This document shows, piece by piece, positions 11,879 to 23,609 of a stretch of 64,000 nt of DNA. The position numbers and the translations under genes are program-made. The DNA is taken from positions 62,001-126,000 of the forward strand of contig JACVRA010000063.1 of NCBI GenBank assembly GCA_019828545.1, written 5' to 3'. The notes beneath the pieces were generated by a model. The model made no database searches. It was not told the DNA's origin and worked only from the letters and a program-made list of their open reading frames with translations. The number at the start of each line of letters is the position of its first letter. Position 1 is the first letter of the stretch. The stretch comes from Paracamarosporium sp. OC-R06-R3 (taxonomy: Eukaryota; Ascomycota; Dothideomycetes; Pleosporales; Didymosphaeriaceae).

Positions 11879-13084
11879 ATGTCGGACCCTCTTCCCCGTC
11901 CTGATGATGTGTATGCGCAGGAGATCACCCTCTTTGCACCAAATGGCGATCAGTTTCCGATTTCCATGGCCGATATCGACTACCTGCGACAGTTCGGCAT
12001 CCGGCTTGCTATCAACTGGGCCTCGCAGATTGGCGCGTCTTTCATCTTACTTCTCGTGCTCATTCTCCTTACCCGGCGCGAGAAGCGGAACTCCTTGATC
12101 TTCATCATGAACGGATTTTGCTTGGTTCTCAATACCATCCGCTCGGTTCTCCAATGTATCTACCTCACCAGCCCCTACTTCAATCCCTACGCCCTTCTCG
12201 CCAATGACTTCTCCAGGGTCACTCCCGCGAATCGCGCTGTCACCGTTGCTTCTAATACAATCATGCTCTTGCTCGTTACCGGAATCATGGTTTCGTTGAG
12301 CCTTCAGGTGTGGGTTGTCTGTCTCACGGCAAAGCCTTTGCAGAAATGGATCATCATGGGCGCTACCTCTGTTGCCGCCATTGTCGCCATAGGGTACCGG
12401 TTCGCCATCGTCGTCCTCGGCAATATACAGACCTTGAAGGATGAGAGTATGACGCAATACAACGGCCGAGTCAATGACATGTACATCTCATTCGCCGTCG
12501 CCGTCTGGGCCTACTGCGTAGTCTTCACATACAAGCTGGGGCATGCCTTGATAGAGCGCAGGAGGCTCCGGATGACACAGTTCGGTCCGATGCAGATCAT
12601 CTTCATCATGGGCTGCCAGACGATGATCATCCCAGGTAAGCCTCTTCTACGTTCCGCTATATTGCTCATGCGCTAAACCATCCTAGCTATCTTCACCTGC
12701 CTCAACTTCTACGACCGCGTTCCCGAGCTCGCTTCCCAGAGTACCACCGTCATCTGCATCTTCCTGCCTCTCTCTGCCATCTGGGCCGGTCTCGTATCTA
12801 GCGATGCAGGCGTCGGCAGTCGCGGTCCAGACTCGCACCAACGCCTCTTCCAGAACGAATTTTACCGCTCGTCTTCCACAAGTACCAAGGGATCCAGCGA
12901 GAAGAGTCATCTGACAAATACCACATTCGGCAGTGGCAAAGACGCTGAGAGCCCTAGAGGCCATGTCTATCACCAGACCAAGGACTCCATCGACCACGGC
13001 ATCTATATGCAGAGGGAGTGGCATGTTGAAGCTGTCGAGGCTGTCGAGGCTGTCGAGGCTGACGAGGCTTCTCAGCAGGTCTAA
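11879..13084 (+). CDS. ste2: Alpha-pheromone receptor (Ste2/PreB family GPCR)
   Basis: Exons 11879-12635 and 12687-13084 give 384 residues. Seven hydrophobic helices can be counted, beginning near residue 47 (SFILLLVLILLTRREKR). The sixth carries CQTMIIPAIF, matching the conserved Gln...Pro motif of fungal Ste2 receptors, and the intron falls inside that helix. The cytoplasmic tail (from about residue 300) is Ser/Thr/Lys-rich, as expected for a phosphorylated, endocytosed tail. The receptor would bind the peptide alpha-factor and couple to a heterotrimeric G protein at the plasma membrane for mating and chemotropism. An in-frame ATG upstream (11801) lies in the pyrimidine-rich leader; 11879 fits the family N-terminus better. 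The tail ends in a short DNA-level tandem repeat (see 13028-13069). Confidence 0.93.
13028..13069 (+). repeat. 9-bp tandem repeat in the receptor tail
   Basis: About 4.5 copies of GAGGCTGTC (the first starts GAA, the last has GAC for GTC) encode Glu-Ala-Val repeats at the extreme C-terminus of the receptor. A 9-bp unit keeps frame whatever the copy number. Confidence 0.85.
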
Positions 13085-14090
13085 TATCCTTACAACTCTC
13101 ATGCACCGGCAGCTGGCACCCTCTTTCGATCACAAGCGCATGGTGGGATACAAATCGGCATATTCTCTTCAACCCACCAGCGAACACTTCACGTTCGGCA
13201 CCTTTGTTTCCAGCATCTTGTTTTCACCCAGTCATTCATTATCGATGACCATAATTATTCATAGCATGCTTTCCACACTCGTTTTTTAATTTGGATATGG
13301 CGAGCTGGTCTAGGCCCACAGACTTCGGTATTGAGTAGTTGTTATTCTTAGCCCTCCATAGGGAGGCTTTCGACATTCAGTTACTACTCGAGGTACTTTT
13401 TAATGATATAATTGCATGCACACAGTATATTGATTGTGATTCGTTTCCTCTGAACTCTGCAAGCGCACTTCTGACTACGTACGTCTCGCTCGACTGACCG
13501 GCTTTCACACGCCTTGGCTGGGGATAAGTCATGTCTCGGTGCGGAATAATGGTACCCCTAGTCTTTGAGAGACGGAAATTCACTAATCTGGGTGCTGGAC
13601 AGGTATGTTTGCGCTCAAATTCGTGTGCATTTTATACGAGATTGAGATTATTTACTCACCTGAATTTCCATTTTAGGCACTGCCGCAGTAAATGTATGGT
13701 CAAGGTAGAAATTTGCTGCTCTCTTGATAGTTGCGTATATCAGAGTATAGTCGCTCGGTATGTTAGTGCTATTGGAATGCTTTTGAGGTTGGTCTGTTTC
13801 AGCTGTTTTTTCAGACTTTCGTAGCTTTTGTGCATGTTTCGGTGTGTGCCAGGTGGGTGTATTCTAATATGGAGTCGAGCTTGGGAACAAGCAGAACATG
13901 TACTTAAGCTGGGTAGGCGAGGAACGGAAAGGTTACTCAAAAGACAGAAAGTAGTGGAAGTATAGATTAAGGATAGGGAATGACATGAGAGGAACACATG
14001 TGGACTGTGCCACTTTGTAATATTTTGAGTACCTATCTATGATTTTTGAGTCGTTACTGATCTTTTTTCTCTCGTTTATTACCTGCACCT
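13085..14090. other. Convergent 3' flanks, no gene seen
   Basis: About 1 kb between the receptor gene and the isomerase gene. Both strands carry only short frames without domains. Confidence 0.5.
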
Positions 14091-15675
14091 TCACGACTTC
14101 TGTGCACCGCTCTTCCAGTCCTCGGGATCGCAGTAAGCCTTGAAAATGACAAGACCCTCGCCATCCTCCTCGGCATCGGTCTCACTCTCGATGACCAGCG
14201 TCGCAGTGGAACCCACGAAGAAAACATATCCTTCTTCAATCTTTTCCGTCTTGTTGCCTACGGAGATAGTTCCCTTGCCCTTGGTGCAAAGCACGATGCT
14301 GGGCCCGTCGATGTCGTTGAAAGTGGCCTTGGCACCTGACTTGTTCAGCGCAGCGCGGACAACGGCGAACTCGTCAATCTCCTTCGGGTTGTACTCGATG
14401 ACAGAAGAATTGGAGCTATACGCGGTAGCATTGAGCTTGGCACCGGAGTAGTCTGGTCGCTCCATCTTTTGCTTGTCGATAGGAGCGTAGGAGTAGGTAA
14501 GCATAGTGGTAAGGGTGTCCACATCCTTGAATTTGGGCGTGAAACCTGCACGAACGACGTTGTCAGAAGAGGCCATGCATTCGATGATATCTCCAGAAAG
14601 GTAGGCGTGGATGTCGTCTGCTCGCAGGAACATGGCTTCGCCAACTTCGAGCTTGACGTAGTTGAGGAAGAACTGTACGAACAGGCCGATATCTTTGGGG
14701 AATTGGCCGTTGAGCCGGACAACTAGATCGGCAAGCTCCTGGCCAGAGTTGGAAGGTCCTCCCTCACCGGCGAAACTGGCACCCTCTGAAGAGGCCGCTT
14801 TGAGGAGCTCGTCAGTGGCCGACTCAAGCGCCTCCTTGTCAGTGTTCATGAGCTTAGTGAAAGCAGACTGGAGAGCTTTCTTGTTAGCCTGCACATCCTC
14901 ATCCTTCTCTGACGTCTCTTTGCCTTTGATAGTGCTCTCGAAGTTCTTGGCCTCCTCCTCGCCAACAAGCTTGCGAAGCGAGGGGATGTGCTGAAGGAAA
15001 TGTGAGATCTCAGCAAGAGGACGGAAGCCACAGAGACCATCAAATGGAGTGACGGCAATTGTCATCTCAGGTTTGTGGTTATCGTCTAGACTTACTCAGC
15101 GCAAGCACTAATTCGTGAGGCCAATTAACCTACCAGGGTAGTTTTTGGGGTCTTTTGCATGAAGTTGCTCTGCAAGCTTCTTGTTCGGATGTGCCTGGAT
15201 GCTCAAAGCCTTGCCAATGGACAACACCTTGAACAGGAAAGGAAGCTTGTTACCGAACTTCTCTGTGACGGTGGAACCAAGCAGTAGCTGGTTATCTTGA
15301 ACGAGTTCTAAGAGAGACCTTTGTGTTTCAAGGTCCTTGGAAGGAAGTGAGGGATGTGTTCCCATCCAAAGCTTCGATGTATTAGCGACTATGCCTCTTG
15401 ATAGAGAAGTGAGGAATAACCTCAGCGTAGGGCTTTTCTTCCTGAATGGAGAAGCCATCAGAGGGTGTCGCAGCAGCGAACTTGGCCGCTGCAGACGATT
15501 TTCCGACCTTGCCTGGAAAACTTCAGCATCCAGCTCGCGTTTCACTTTCTGGGCGTGACGTCTGACGTACCCCAGTCATAGCTATTACAACCTGCATGAA
15601 TTAGTCAATGTGAGCATGAGATGCGAATGGCTTGATATTACCGCATTGGAGGCGAACTAAAGGAACCTGAACCAT
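14091..15675 (-). CDS. Mannose-6-phosphate isomerase (type I)
   Basis: Five exons (minus: 15642-15675, 15571-15591, 15421-15512, 15134-15371, 14091-15085) give 459 residues. It interconverts fructose-6-phosphate and mannose-6-phosphate, feeding GDP-mannose for glycosylation and cell wall. The start [20 protein letters not shown] is the family N-terminus. Zinc ligands are visible: Gln108 and His110 in [16 protein letters not shown], Glu135 in [12 protein letters not shown], and His288 in [11 protein letters not shown]; their spacing matches Candida Pmi1. The second exon is only 21 nt, and the third intron uses a poor donor (GTTATT) that is required to join KPYAE to LWMGTHP. Residues about 170-250 carry a charged insertion usual in fungal enzymes. 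It shares a 325-bp divergent promoter with SGF29. Confidence 0.95.
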
Positions 15676-16000
15676 CTTGAATACGTTTACAAGGTGTCGA
15701 TAAAGTGGGTGTTGCTGTCACCGCCAGTTTCCTACGTGTGCGGCCAGACCCCGCGTTCAGACGACTGGCCCATGTGGCACGATGAGTGGGTCGAAACAAG
15801 CAGCAGCTACCCACTGCAGCTAAGCCTCCTTCATCACTAGCGTTTTCGCTTAACACGACCTTCCTACCGCGGTACCATCACCCTTCAACGCTCAACCGTG
15901 GACGACCTCCCTACTCACTCGAGAACGGTCGCCGATGACCACGCCTATTTATTTTGAATCATAGCGTGCAGCCGGGGGAAGTGCGGCCAGCGCGATCAAC
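15676..16000. promoter_or_regulatory. Shared divergent promoter, isomerase and SGF29
   Basis: The start codons of the leftward isomerase gene and the rightward SGF29 gene are 325 bp apart, so regulatory elements must be shared or overlapping. No specific site was identified. Confidence 0.6.
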
Positions 16001-17946
16001 ATGGCGGCACGCAGCAGGCCCCGTGCTGGGCAGCTCAAAGACGAGATCGACGAAGAGCGACACCTGTGGAACCAGATCCGGGCCGATGGGCGAAGGTTTG
16101 ACCAGCTTATGGTAAGCGTTTTCCTCTTCTTATACGTTGCAATTATACAATCTACGTTTTGTCCTTTGGTGGTCACGGAAATACGTCATATACACCTTGA
16201 TCAGCATGGCGGCACGTCGTTCCGGAGCCTCGAACTATCACAGCAGACTCCAGACTTGTACACAAGAGATGAAGAGCAGAAAGACCTAGGGTTATTGCAA
16301 GTTTGGTGCCTTGACCGGAGCTTTCTTTTGCAGCAAATATCTCTGTGCAAGACCGCCTGCCATTCGTTACAATCACAGTACTGGATTAAGAGACGTATGC
16401 CTTGAAGTTGTTTTCGGTAACAGGTCATTATGGAGATCACTCTATCCCCTAACACTCGCGTTTGGTCTGTTTACATCAACCACTACTGGCTCGATATTAC
16501 AACTGAATATCAAATGCACCGAACGAGACCTCCCCTCAACATCTGGATTCTTCTCTTCTTATATACCGCGCTTGATCCTTAATCTTACGTACCATATCCC
16601 TGACAACCACATAGGCACAGTCAGATGTCATTCAAGAGAAAATACTCGAGCTCTCAGGCCAACAAGAAACTCGTAAAGGTGCACAATCCTACCGCAGCCA
16701 GTCGCACGACCTAACCTGCGTAGCACGCGGCGATCCCCCCTCCTCTCGCATCGACAACGAGCTCGATGCAGCTCTCCGCGAGAACATCAAACTCAGCGAG
16801 GAAATGCTCACCCTCATCAAATCCGACCAAGGCAACGACATCTGCGAGCAGCTCACAGTTCTCTCGGCCCTCCGCTCCGCCGATACTGACAGCTCTACCT
16901 CGCGCGCAACCAATCCCGGAAAATCACGAGATCGCGGCCAGAACAAGAGGAAGCTTACTGACGCCGCAGACGACCGCGACAGCATTGCCGCAGACAGCCC
17001 CGCTGTGCCAAGTCCCAAGGTCGTCCTCGGCAAGGACAGGGATAGGCTGATGCCGAAGAGCGGAGGGAGCCGAGCAGGGAGCGTGCCCGCAGGGCGTGAG
17101 AGCAGCGTAAAGGTGGAGGACGAGAAGGACGACATCAAGGGTAAGAGGAAGAAGCGTTCTTCTACCGTCACGTACTCCAAGAAGGGCGGCTCGGCCGGTT
17201 CTTCCCGCTGAGCGCGACATGCTCAGCGATGTCACATTCCTGTACTCTTTCCTTATTTCCTTACGTCGAGATACCCTATGGGCGGTCTGAGTCTCAATAG
17301 ACTACGATATGTAAACTTTCTTTCATTCCCTACTATCCGTCCACCCATCCATCTATCTATCTTGTCTGTGCGCCACTCTGTACTCCGCCCCCCTCTCATC
17401 CCCACATCCACACATCCACACACACAAACTAACCCCCCACCCACAGAAACAAAACCCCGCCTCACAGTCCACACCGAAGTCCTCTACCGCGCGCCGCGCT
17501 CCCGCTCGGGCCCCGTCCAGCAAGAAGGCGAAGGCACCCTCCACCGCATCACCTCCGTAATCGGCGAAGGCAAGCAGCGCCGCTACGAAATCATCGACTC
17601 AGACCCGGACCCGCTAACCCCCAGCATCCCCTTCCGCGCCTCAGTCGCACACATCGTGCCCATCCCGCCGGCCTCCTCGAACCTCTCGCTGCCGTCGCTC
17701 GAGGCGAAGAAGAACGTTCTTGCGTTGTACCCTGGGACGACGACGTTTTACAAGGCGGAGGTTGTGGATGGGTGGCGGAGTGGGGGGAATGGTGCCGCTG
17801 CGCTGGGGGGCGTGGCGGTCGTTAAGAAGGAGGGGGAGGAGGGGAAGGGGAAGGAGGTTTTTGTTACGTTGAGGTTTGAGGGGGAGGACGAGGTCGATAT
17901 GGTTAATAGTGTGGAGAGGAGGTATGTTTTGCCTGATAAGGCGTAG
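16001..17946 (+). CDS. sgf29: SAGA complex subunit Sgf29 (tandem Tudor)
   Basis: Modelled as exons 16001-16111, 16621-17140 and 17447-17946, 376 residues. The N-terminus (DEERHLWNQIRADGRRFDQL) is the helical SAGA-binding part. The C-terminal exon has RITSVIGEGKQRRYEIIDSD, ALYPGTTTFYKAEV and a final VTLRFEGEDEVD...RRYVLP, the tandem Tudor domain that binds H3K4me2/3 and recruits the SAGA acetyltransferase to chromatin. The linker is basic and Ser-rich. The introns are unusually long (509 and 306 nt) for this window. A weak 45-nt in-frame intron (16679-16723, donor GTGCAC, acceptor GTAG) may also be removed, which would drop 15 residues. The second intron's donor (GTAAGA at 17141) is the best candidate and fits phase; reading on instead ends at a stop at 17209-17211 and loses the Tudor domain. 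Confidence 0.85.
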
Positions 17947-18498
17947 GGTTGGGGACGATGGGATGGTGTGGGGGTGAGCTGGGTTGTTGTGTAATGCTGG
18001 GGGGTTTGGACCTGTGTGATTTATGGCGGGATCTAGGGGTGTATGTATGTGGTGTTGACGCATATATTGCTACAGGCCGGCGGGCGTTAGTCTTTCGTTT
18101 ACATCGCGCGCGCGTCACGGCTGGTTTGAGATCGAGGAGTAGCTTTCGTACACATATCCATATACTCATCTATCACAATACGTTATGCACACTAGCAGCG
18201 AACAGAATCTACAAACAAAGAACATGCAAGTAACATCAGCAGTCCCGTTCCATTCGGTTGAACCAACTCAATACAATCTGGGGTATCACCACCCGTACTG
18301 GCCGCCGAGCGAAGTGTATCGAAGAGAAAGGGTAGCCTTCCCACCTAACAGTGGGACCAGACGGAGTATTAGAAAACAATTATGATGTAAGCGAGGGTAG
18401 GGCATGACGAAAATCGAAACCGAGGACCGGGTATATGCAGAAGGACGAATAAGGCTGATGCGCGTGCAGTCGTACAGGAAGGGGTTTCGGTGGAGGAT
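17947..18498. other. Convergent 3' flanks
   Basis: Between SGF29 and ARF1. No further gene seen. Confidence 0.5.
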
Positions 18499-19328
18499 TT
18501 ATTTCGGAGGGAGCTTGACGTTGTTGGAGAGCCATGCCTGGGAGATGTTAGTAACAAGACATATGCGAAAAAGAAGCGGATCATACCAGGCCCTCGAAAA
18601 TACCCTCGCCTGTTGTTGCGCAGCTGGGCTCGACCTTCCATACGTGGTCCTTTGCGATCTTCTCGAGCTGGAGCTTATCCGACACCTCCTTTGGCCGCAT
18701 AGCTGTCTCACGTTAGCCCAACGCCATCTTACTCATGCTGCGCTGTACGCACCTCCTTGTAAATCCTGCTTGTTTGCAAAAACTAGCAGCAGCGCATCCC
18801 TCATTTCTCGGTCCTGGATGATGCGCGCAAGTTCCGTCTTTGCCTCGTCGATGCGGTCGCGGTCGTTGGAATCGATGACGAAAATTAGACCTTGGGTTCC
18901 TAAATGCGCATTATATTAGTATGTGTTCTGTGATCGCAGATGCGGGCGCAAGGAGAGGGAGGCCGTCCGTGTGCAACTTGCTGCACTCGCACTTGCCTAC
19001 CCGGAAGAGAGTCGTGCCCCAACATACCCGAGAAGTAATGTCTCCACAGCGGCCTGATCTTGTCCTGGCCTCCGACGTCCCAGACGTTGAACTTGGTGTT
19101 CTTGTACGTGACGGTCTCGACGTTGAAGCCGACGGTGGGGATGGTGGTTACGTCCTGGTCAAGCTTGAGCTTGTACAGAATTGCTGGAGATGCGTCAGTA
19201 TGTTTCCTTCCCGAGGGTACATGTGTGGACGCACTCGTCTTTCCGGCAGCGTCGAGCCCCAGCATGAGCAGGCGCATTTCCTTGGATCCGAAGATCTTGT
19301 TCATCATTTTGGAGATTGAAGCACCCAT
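18499..19328 (-). CDS. arf1: ADP-ribosylation factor (Arf1-type small GTPase)
   Basis: Five exons (minus: 19235-19328, 19028-19183, 18753-18899, 18587-18702, 18499-18537) give 183 residues, the usual fungal Arf1 length. Gly2 is present for N-myristoylation. GTP-binding motifs are complete: GLDAAGKT (P-loop, split by the first intron after the Lys-Thr codons), IPTVGFNVE (switch 1), [10 protein letters not shown] (switch 2), ANKQD and CATTGEG. The protein drives COPI coat assembly at the Golgi and is activated by Sec7-domain exchange factors. All four introns are 48-128 nt with good donors. It differs from Arf6 or Arl proteins by its near-perfect Arf1 switch regions; assignment to Arf1 is confident at family level. 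Confidence 0.95.
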
Positions 19329-20139
19329 TGTGCCTGTGTATTACCGCGATTCGCTTTGGGGTGTGTGTTGCGAGCCCAGCTCGAGGTGCGTCGTGAGGTT
19401 TCTCGGGAGATTGCAGAGATACGGAGATATGGGGAGGCTGGAGGAGGTGCGCAGGAGCAATTGCAATTGGGGCGGGTGGGCGTGAAGAGGTATAATTAAG
19501 GCGCTGGCGAGAGCACAGAAGCCAGATCAGCGTGCAACGGTCGCGTGGGAGGGGCGCTTGTATGAAGGGTGCGAGGGCAGACGTTGGAGGATGGGGGCAG
19601 CCTCAGGGTGAAACACGGCAGGCGCGTTGGAAGATCGCCCGACGCCAGCCAACCGAGACGCGCGCCCAGAAACTGCTGCTTTGCGCCCATCGTCATCACG
19701 TCTGCGGTCGCTCGTCCGTCGCCGTGCAAAGCGAATAGGGGCTATGCCCGACGCCTTTCCGGCTTCTGCATTATGCTTTCGGGCGCGTTGCCGTGTGTCT
19801 AACGAGCCCATAATGGGAGCTCCGGTGCCTAGTGTACCGCTTTTGGCCTGTCTTGCCACCGCCCGCAATCTAACGCTGCAGGTACGCGCGAACTGTCTCC
19901 TGAAGCATGCTGCTAGTTGCATCTGCATGCAGTGCCATGTATGCAGTATACCAGGGGAACCAACCCTACGTTTCATGTAGACGCGTAGTGTTTGCAAACG
20001 GTTGAGAATCCTTCGAGTCGTTTACCAGTCGTCATTTGGTGGCATGTGCCACCCTATTCTACAAAGTACTCGGACGTCCGGATCTCTCTCTGCCGGACGG
20101 TGGTTCTAACATGCACTCGCCAGATCGCCCTCCCTGCAT
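19329..20139. other. ARF1 promoter and 3' flank of GT8 gene
   Basis: GC-rich about 800 bp upstream of ARF1. Overlapping frames on both strands reflect GC content and have no domain. No gene supported. Confidence 0.5.
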
Positions 20140-21195
20140 TTAAAAACCGTCATCGATATCTCTCTTCTTCTCCTCGGCCAGTCGCTCCTGGTTCACGACA
20201 TGCCACCACTTGTGACTCTCCTCCTTCTCCTCTCCAGGCTTCTCGTCCCACGGCTTGGGGCTAAGGATGTAGTGGATGTTCTTCACCTCGTCGTCCCGCC
20301 AGATCTTGTCGTGCACGCCCTTGTGCCTCAGCGTCTTCAACGCGTTGTAAATGTAGGGTAGCGCGACCCAGCGACCGTGGAACACATCGCCAAGTAGCGA
20401 TTGATCCGCAAAGTCGTAGTCCATCGATGTATCCTTCGCAAGCTGGTCCGAGATGAGCTGGTAGACCTCGGTGGAGGGATTGACGACTTGGAGACCGCCA
20501 TTGGGCATGCCGAGACCAAAGTCAGGCGCCGCGCCTTCTCGTTGCGCCTCGTCGGGCTTGTCATGCTGCGATGTAAATGCGCAGTTTTCGGGTATCCTGC
20601 GATGCGTCAGTCTAATTACTCGAGGTCTCATGCCTGTCGGCATAACCGTACCAGTTCTTAGGGTAATGCGCCTTCTTGAGCGGATTGCATACGCATGCAT
20701 GGCTCGCCGCGAATACCTTCTGTCCCTTACCCGCCGCGCTCGGAGGATCCAGCTCCATCTCCATAAGCTCATCCATGTTCTTCAGCACCAGCATGTCCGA
20801 GTCTAGCTGCACCACGCGGTCGTATTCGGTCAACGAGAAGGGCGTAAGCTTGCTCCAGCAATCGTAGAAGCGCGGGTCGTTCTTGAAGTCCTTGTCCACC
20901 TTCGGAAGCAAGTACTTGACATGCTGCTTGGGTATTCCGCGCCTGTCGAGCGCTTCGTGCCCTTCTTGTGGGAATGTGTCCGTGTAGAGCGCAACGAGGG
21001 GGTATTTCGTGCCGTGCTTCTTCAAGCTGTAGTCGAGCGCGAGGAGACCGCTGAGGTACGCCGTATTAGTGATAAGAGTGGTCCACACTACTTCTGTCAG
21101 TTTGGAGACATCCTCTGGTCTGGAATGCGCCTACCTTTCTTCGAACCGCCAGCCGGGGCGCCGGTTGCTGTGTTGTTGGGGGTAGATGATGCCAT
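20140..21195 (-). CDS. Family 8 glycosyltransferase, glycogenin/galactinol synthase-like
   Basis: Exons (minus) 21135-21195, 20652-21090 and 20140-20596 give 318 residues. After a 20-residue leader the protein reads VWTTLITNTAYLSGLLALDYSL, the start of a GT-A fold. YDRVVQLDSDMLVLKNMDEL carries the metal-binding D117-S-D119 motif of GT8 enzymes. Further GT8 elements are GMPNGGLQVVNPS, DQSLLGDVF and a final HYILSPKPWDEKP block ('H.....KPW'). Such enzymes transfer a sugar from UDP-glucose or UDP-galactose; the acceptor is not evident and the auto-glucosylation region of true glycogenin is not recognisable. No signal peptide, so cytosolic. It is divergent from the mitochondrial carrier gene. Confidence 0.88.
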
Positions 21196-21657
21196 TGTAT
21201 CAGTTGCTGTGTGATCTTGTCAATTGCTGGCGGCGCCCGTACTGGTCTTTATCTATATGCGAGTCCGTTAGTGCTGTAAATTAGCAACGCAATCAGGAAG
21301 AGCTTCATCAGCTTTCCGACACATATCAATGTCTGGGCTTGGAGGGGCTCGATGGAGGGGCTGGCGTCCACTAGCTCAAGCACGTCGTTTCTGGGATTAT
21401 CAACCCGCGAACCCCTGGCAACCGAGGACGAGCCGATCTCGGGAGCCAGTCGAGATCGTCACCACATGGCGTCGCGGAGCCTTGCGCCTCTCCGACGGAC
21501 CCTTCCCTTCCTTTGCGCGTAGTCAGCAATGGGATGAACATTTCCACCGCTGCTCCTCCTGCTGCCTTCCCCGCGTGTTCTGTGCTTTTGCTCTGTGAAA
21601 CCCCATTGCTGGCTCCGGCATGATTCCACGGTCCCAATCGTACCGGAAACACACGCA
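21196..21657. promoter_or_regulatory. Divergent promoter, GT8 gene and carrier gene
   Basis: 462 bp between two start codons pointing away from each other. No individual element was recognised. Confidence 0.5.
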
Positions 21658-22778
21658 ATGTCTGCCACGATAAAACGCCAGAGCCAGGTGCCCGCCCAGC
21701 TCGTGGACGCGCCCGAGCAGAGCAAACCCAGCAAGCAACCCAAGAATTATCGGGGCTTCGTGGCAGGCGTCTTCTCGGGCATTGCGAAGCTGTCAGGTAC
21801 GTTGCGTGGCTTTCTGCTTGCTCAGGTTTGAGACCGGAAGCTGATACTGTGCAGTGGGGCATCCGTTCGACACCATCAAGGTCCGACTGCAGACGACCGA
21901 CAAGGCGCATTTTCGCGGACCGCTCGACTGCTTGCTGCAGACATTGAGGAATGAGGGCGTCAGGGGAATATACAAGGGCGCGACGCCGCCCCTGGTCGGG
22001 TGGATGTTCATGGACTCGATGTATGGCAGAACATGGGCTGTGAAGCTTGGAAACATATACTGATCGAGTTGGCAGTATGCTGGGCTCCCTGAGTGTTTAC
22101 AGAAGAGTCTTAAATGACAACATCTTCCATCCCGTTAAGTACCCCGGCGAACAGCAGAAGAAGCTGCCGGTGCTTGGACACGCAATGGCCGGCGTAATGG
22201 CAGGCTGGACTGTATCTTTCATTGCGGGGCCTGTAGAGCACATCAAAGCGCGTCTTCAAGTGCAGTACGCAGCGGACAAGAGCAAGAGGCTGTACAGCGG
22301 ACCGATTGACTGTCTGAAGAAGACCGTAAGAAAACTGCCCTCCTTTTCAAATACCTCTAACACGCCACAGTTCAAAAGCCACGGAATCCCCGGCGTCTGG
22401 CACGGCCTCAGCGCAACCCTCCTCTTCCGCACCTTCTTCTGCTTCTGGTGGGGCTCATACGACAGCTTCACACAGCTCCTCAACAAGCACACCGACCTGT
22501 CCGCCCCGGCAATAAACTTCTGGGCTGGCGGCCTGTCCGCTCAGGTCTTCTGGATCACGTCGTATCCGAGCGATGTGGTGAAGCAGCGCATCATGACGGA
22601 TCCTCTGGGGCCGGAGCGGAAATTCCCGAGGTGGAGAGACGCGGCGAAAGCTGTGTATAGGGAACAGGGCTGGAGGGGATACTGGAGAGGCTTTGTGCCG
22701 TGTTTCTTGAGAGCGTTCCCGGCGAATGCGATGGCGTTGGTGGCTTTCGAGTCGGTTATGCGCGCGCTGCCGGAGTAA
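21658..22778 (+). CDS. Mitochondrial carrier family transporter
   Basis: Exons 21658-21796, 21855-22020, 22076-22325 and 22371-22778 give 320 residues. Three repeats of the carrier family are present with PxDxxKxR-type signatures: [11 protein letters not shown] (repeat 1), [11 protein letters not shown] (repeat 2, degenerate Pro-Val-Glu) and [11 protein letters not shown] (repeat 3). Six membrane helices follow from these. The sequence between, such as [18 protein letters not shown], resembles the Ymc1/Ymc2 and carnitine/ornithine branch of carriers. Substrate is undetermined. The ATG at 21658 was chosen; an in-frame ATG 63 nt earlier gives a Cys/His-rich extension unlike the family. Confidence 0.92.
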
Positions 22779-23601
22779 GGAAGGAGGACGGAATAGCAGG
22801 TGTGTGAGTTGTGGAAACGCATGTAAACATAGCGGACTTCAAGTAAGATACCCCATGTATCAATGATTCGATTCAAATTTCTCGTATGTTGTCATAAAAT
22901 TTGGTCTTCGTTGCGTCTTCCTCCTCAGCTGCTACCTTGATGGGTTGCATCGTACTTTCCCGTTTCCCCACTCGCACTTCCTCACCGCAAGAGCTTAATC
23001 AAACATCACACTCACCACACACAACTGATGCAGCCTAGCAATACGACTTTCTCAGCCGATATTTGCCCTCCGGTCGTCCGGCTTGTCTCTCCATTGCCAC
23101 GTCGGGTACAATTGTCTCTTGATGGGAGGTTTGTGCAGGTTGCCGTACCGGATTTGTCAACGTTACCGGTTTTCGCGAGCATTGAGAAAGAAGTTAGACG
23201 GTGGAGCTCGGGTATCGGGATTGTAGTGAGGTTGAATGATTGCGCTTATGGGCTGTAAATCATTGTGAATAGAGGGCAAATGGTTGTGGGTAAAGCACAA
23301 GGACTTGTTCGCCCCGCTCGCTACCATCTTTTCTTTTCTGAAGAGCAGTTACTTGCTAAGGTCGGACTGTTGTTGATGTTTTGGCTGTGCCTGGAGATCA
23401 GACAACCTGCTTGTGGATGAACCACCAAACACACATGAGTAAGACGGGTATGTTTGCCGGGTCTACTCGCAACTGCTTCCCCGTTATCAACAAATGGTTT
23501 GCTCTCGAATAAGCCGCTTGCGTCTGGAACAAGATTCTGACGATGGAAACTTTCGGCTCGCTGGGAGGCTTGCGCAAATCAAGCCTTCGCGGAAGAGGAG
23601 G
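22779..23601. other. Intergenic, Argonaute promoter side
   Basis: Contains one small possible coding frame (23028-23258, listed separately). The rest is A/T-rich with no other recognised feature. Confidence 0.45.
23028..23258 (+). CDS. Possible 76-residue small protein, unknown
   Basis: A single-exon frame whose product (VRLVSPLPRRVQLSLDGRF...) has no recognised domain, signal or membrane segment. It lies between the carrier and Argonaute genes on the same strand. It could be chance; listed only because it is isolated, starts at ATG and has ordinary amino acid composition. Confidence 0.2.
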   Translation: MQPSNTTFSADICPPVVRLVSPLPRRVQLSLDGRFVQVAVPDLSTLPVFASIEKEVRRWSSGIGIVVRLNDCAYGL

Positions 23602-23609
23602 TATATTAA
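23602..23609 (+). promoter_or_regulatory. TATA-like box before Argonaute
   Basis: TATATTAA at 23602-23609 would place transcription start near 23640. This makes the upstream in-frame ATG at 23494 untranscribed and favours translation from 23965. Confidence 0.4.

Noticed and set aside
16112..16405. Continuation of the first SGF29 exon as a 134-residue protein
   Set aside because: A good donor (GTAAGC) follows codon 37 and the continuation has no similarity to Sgf29, whereas splicing restores the family sequence.
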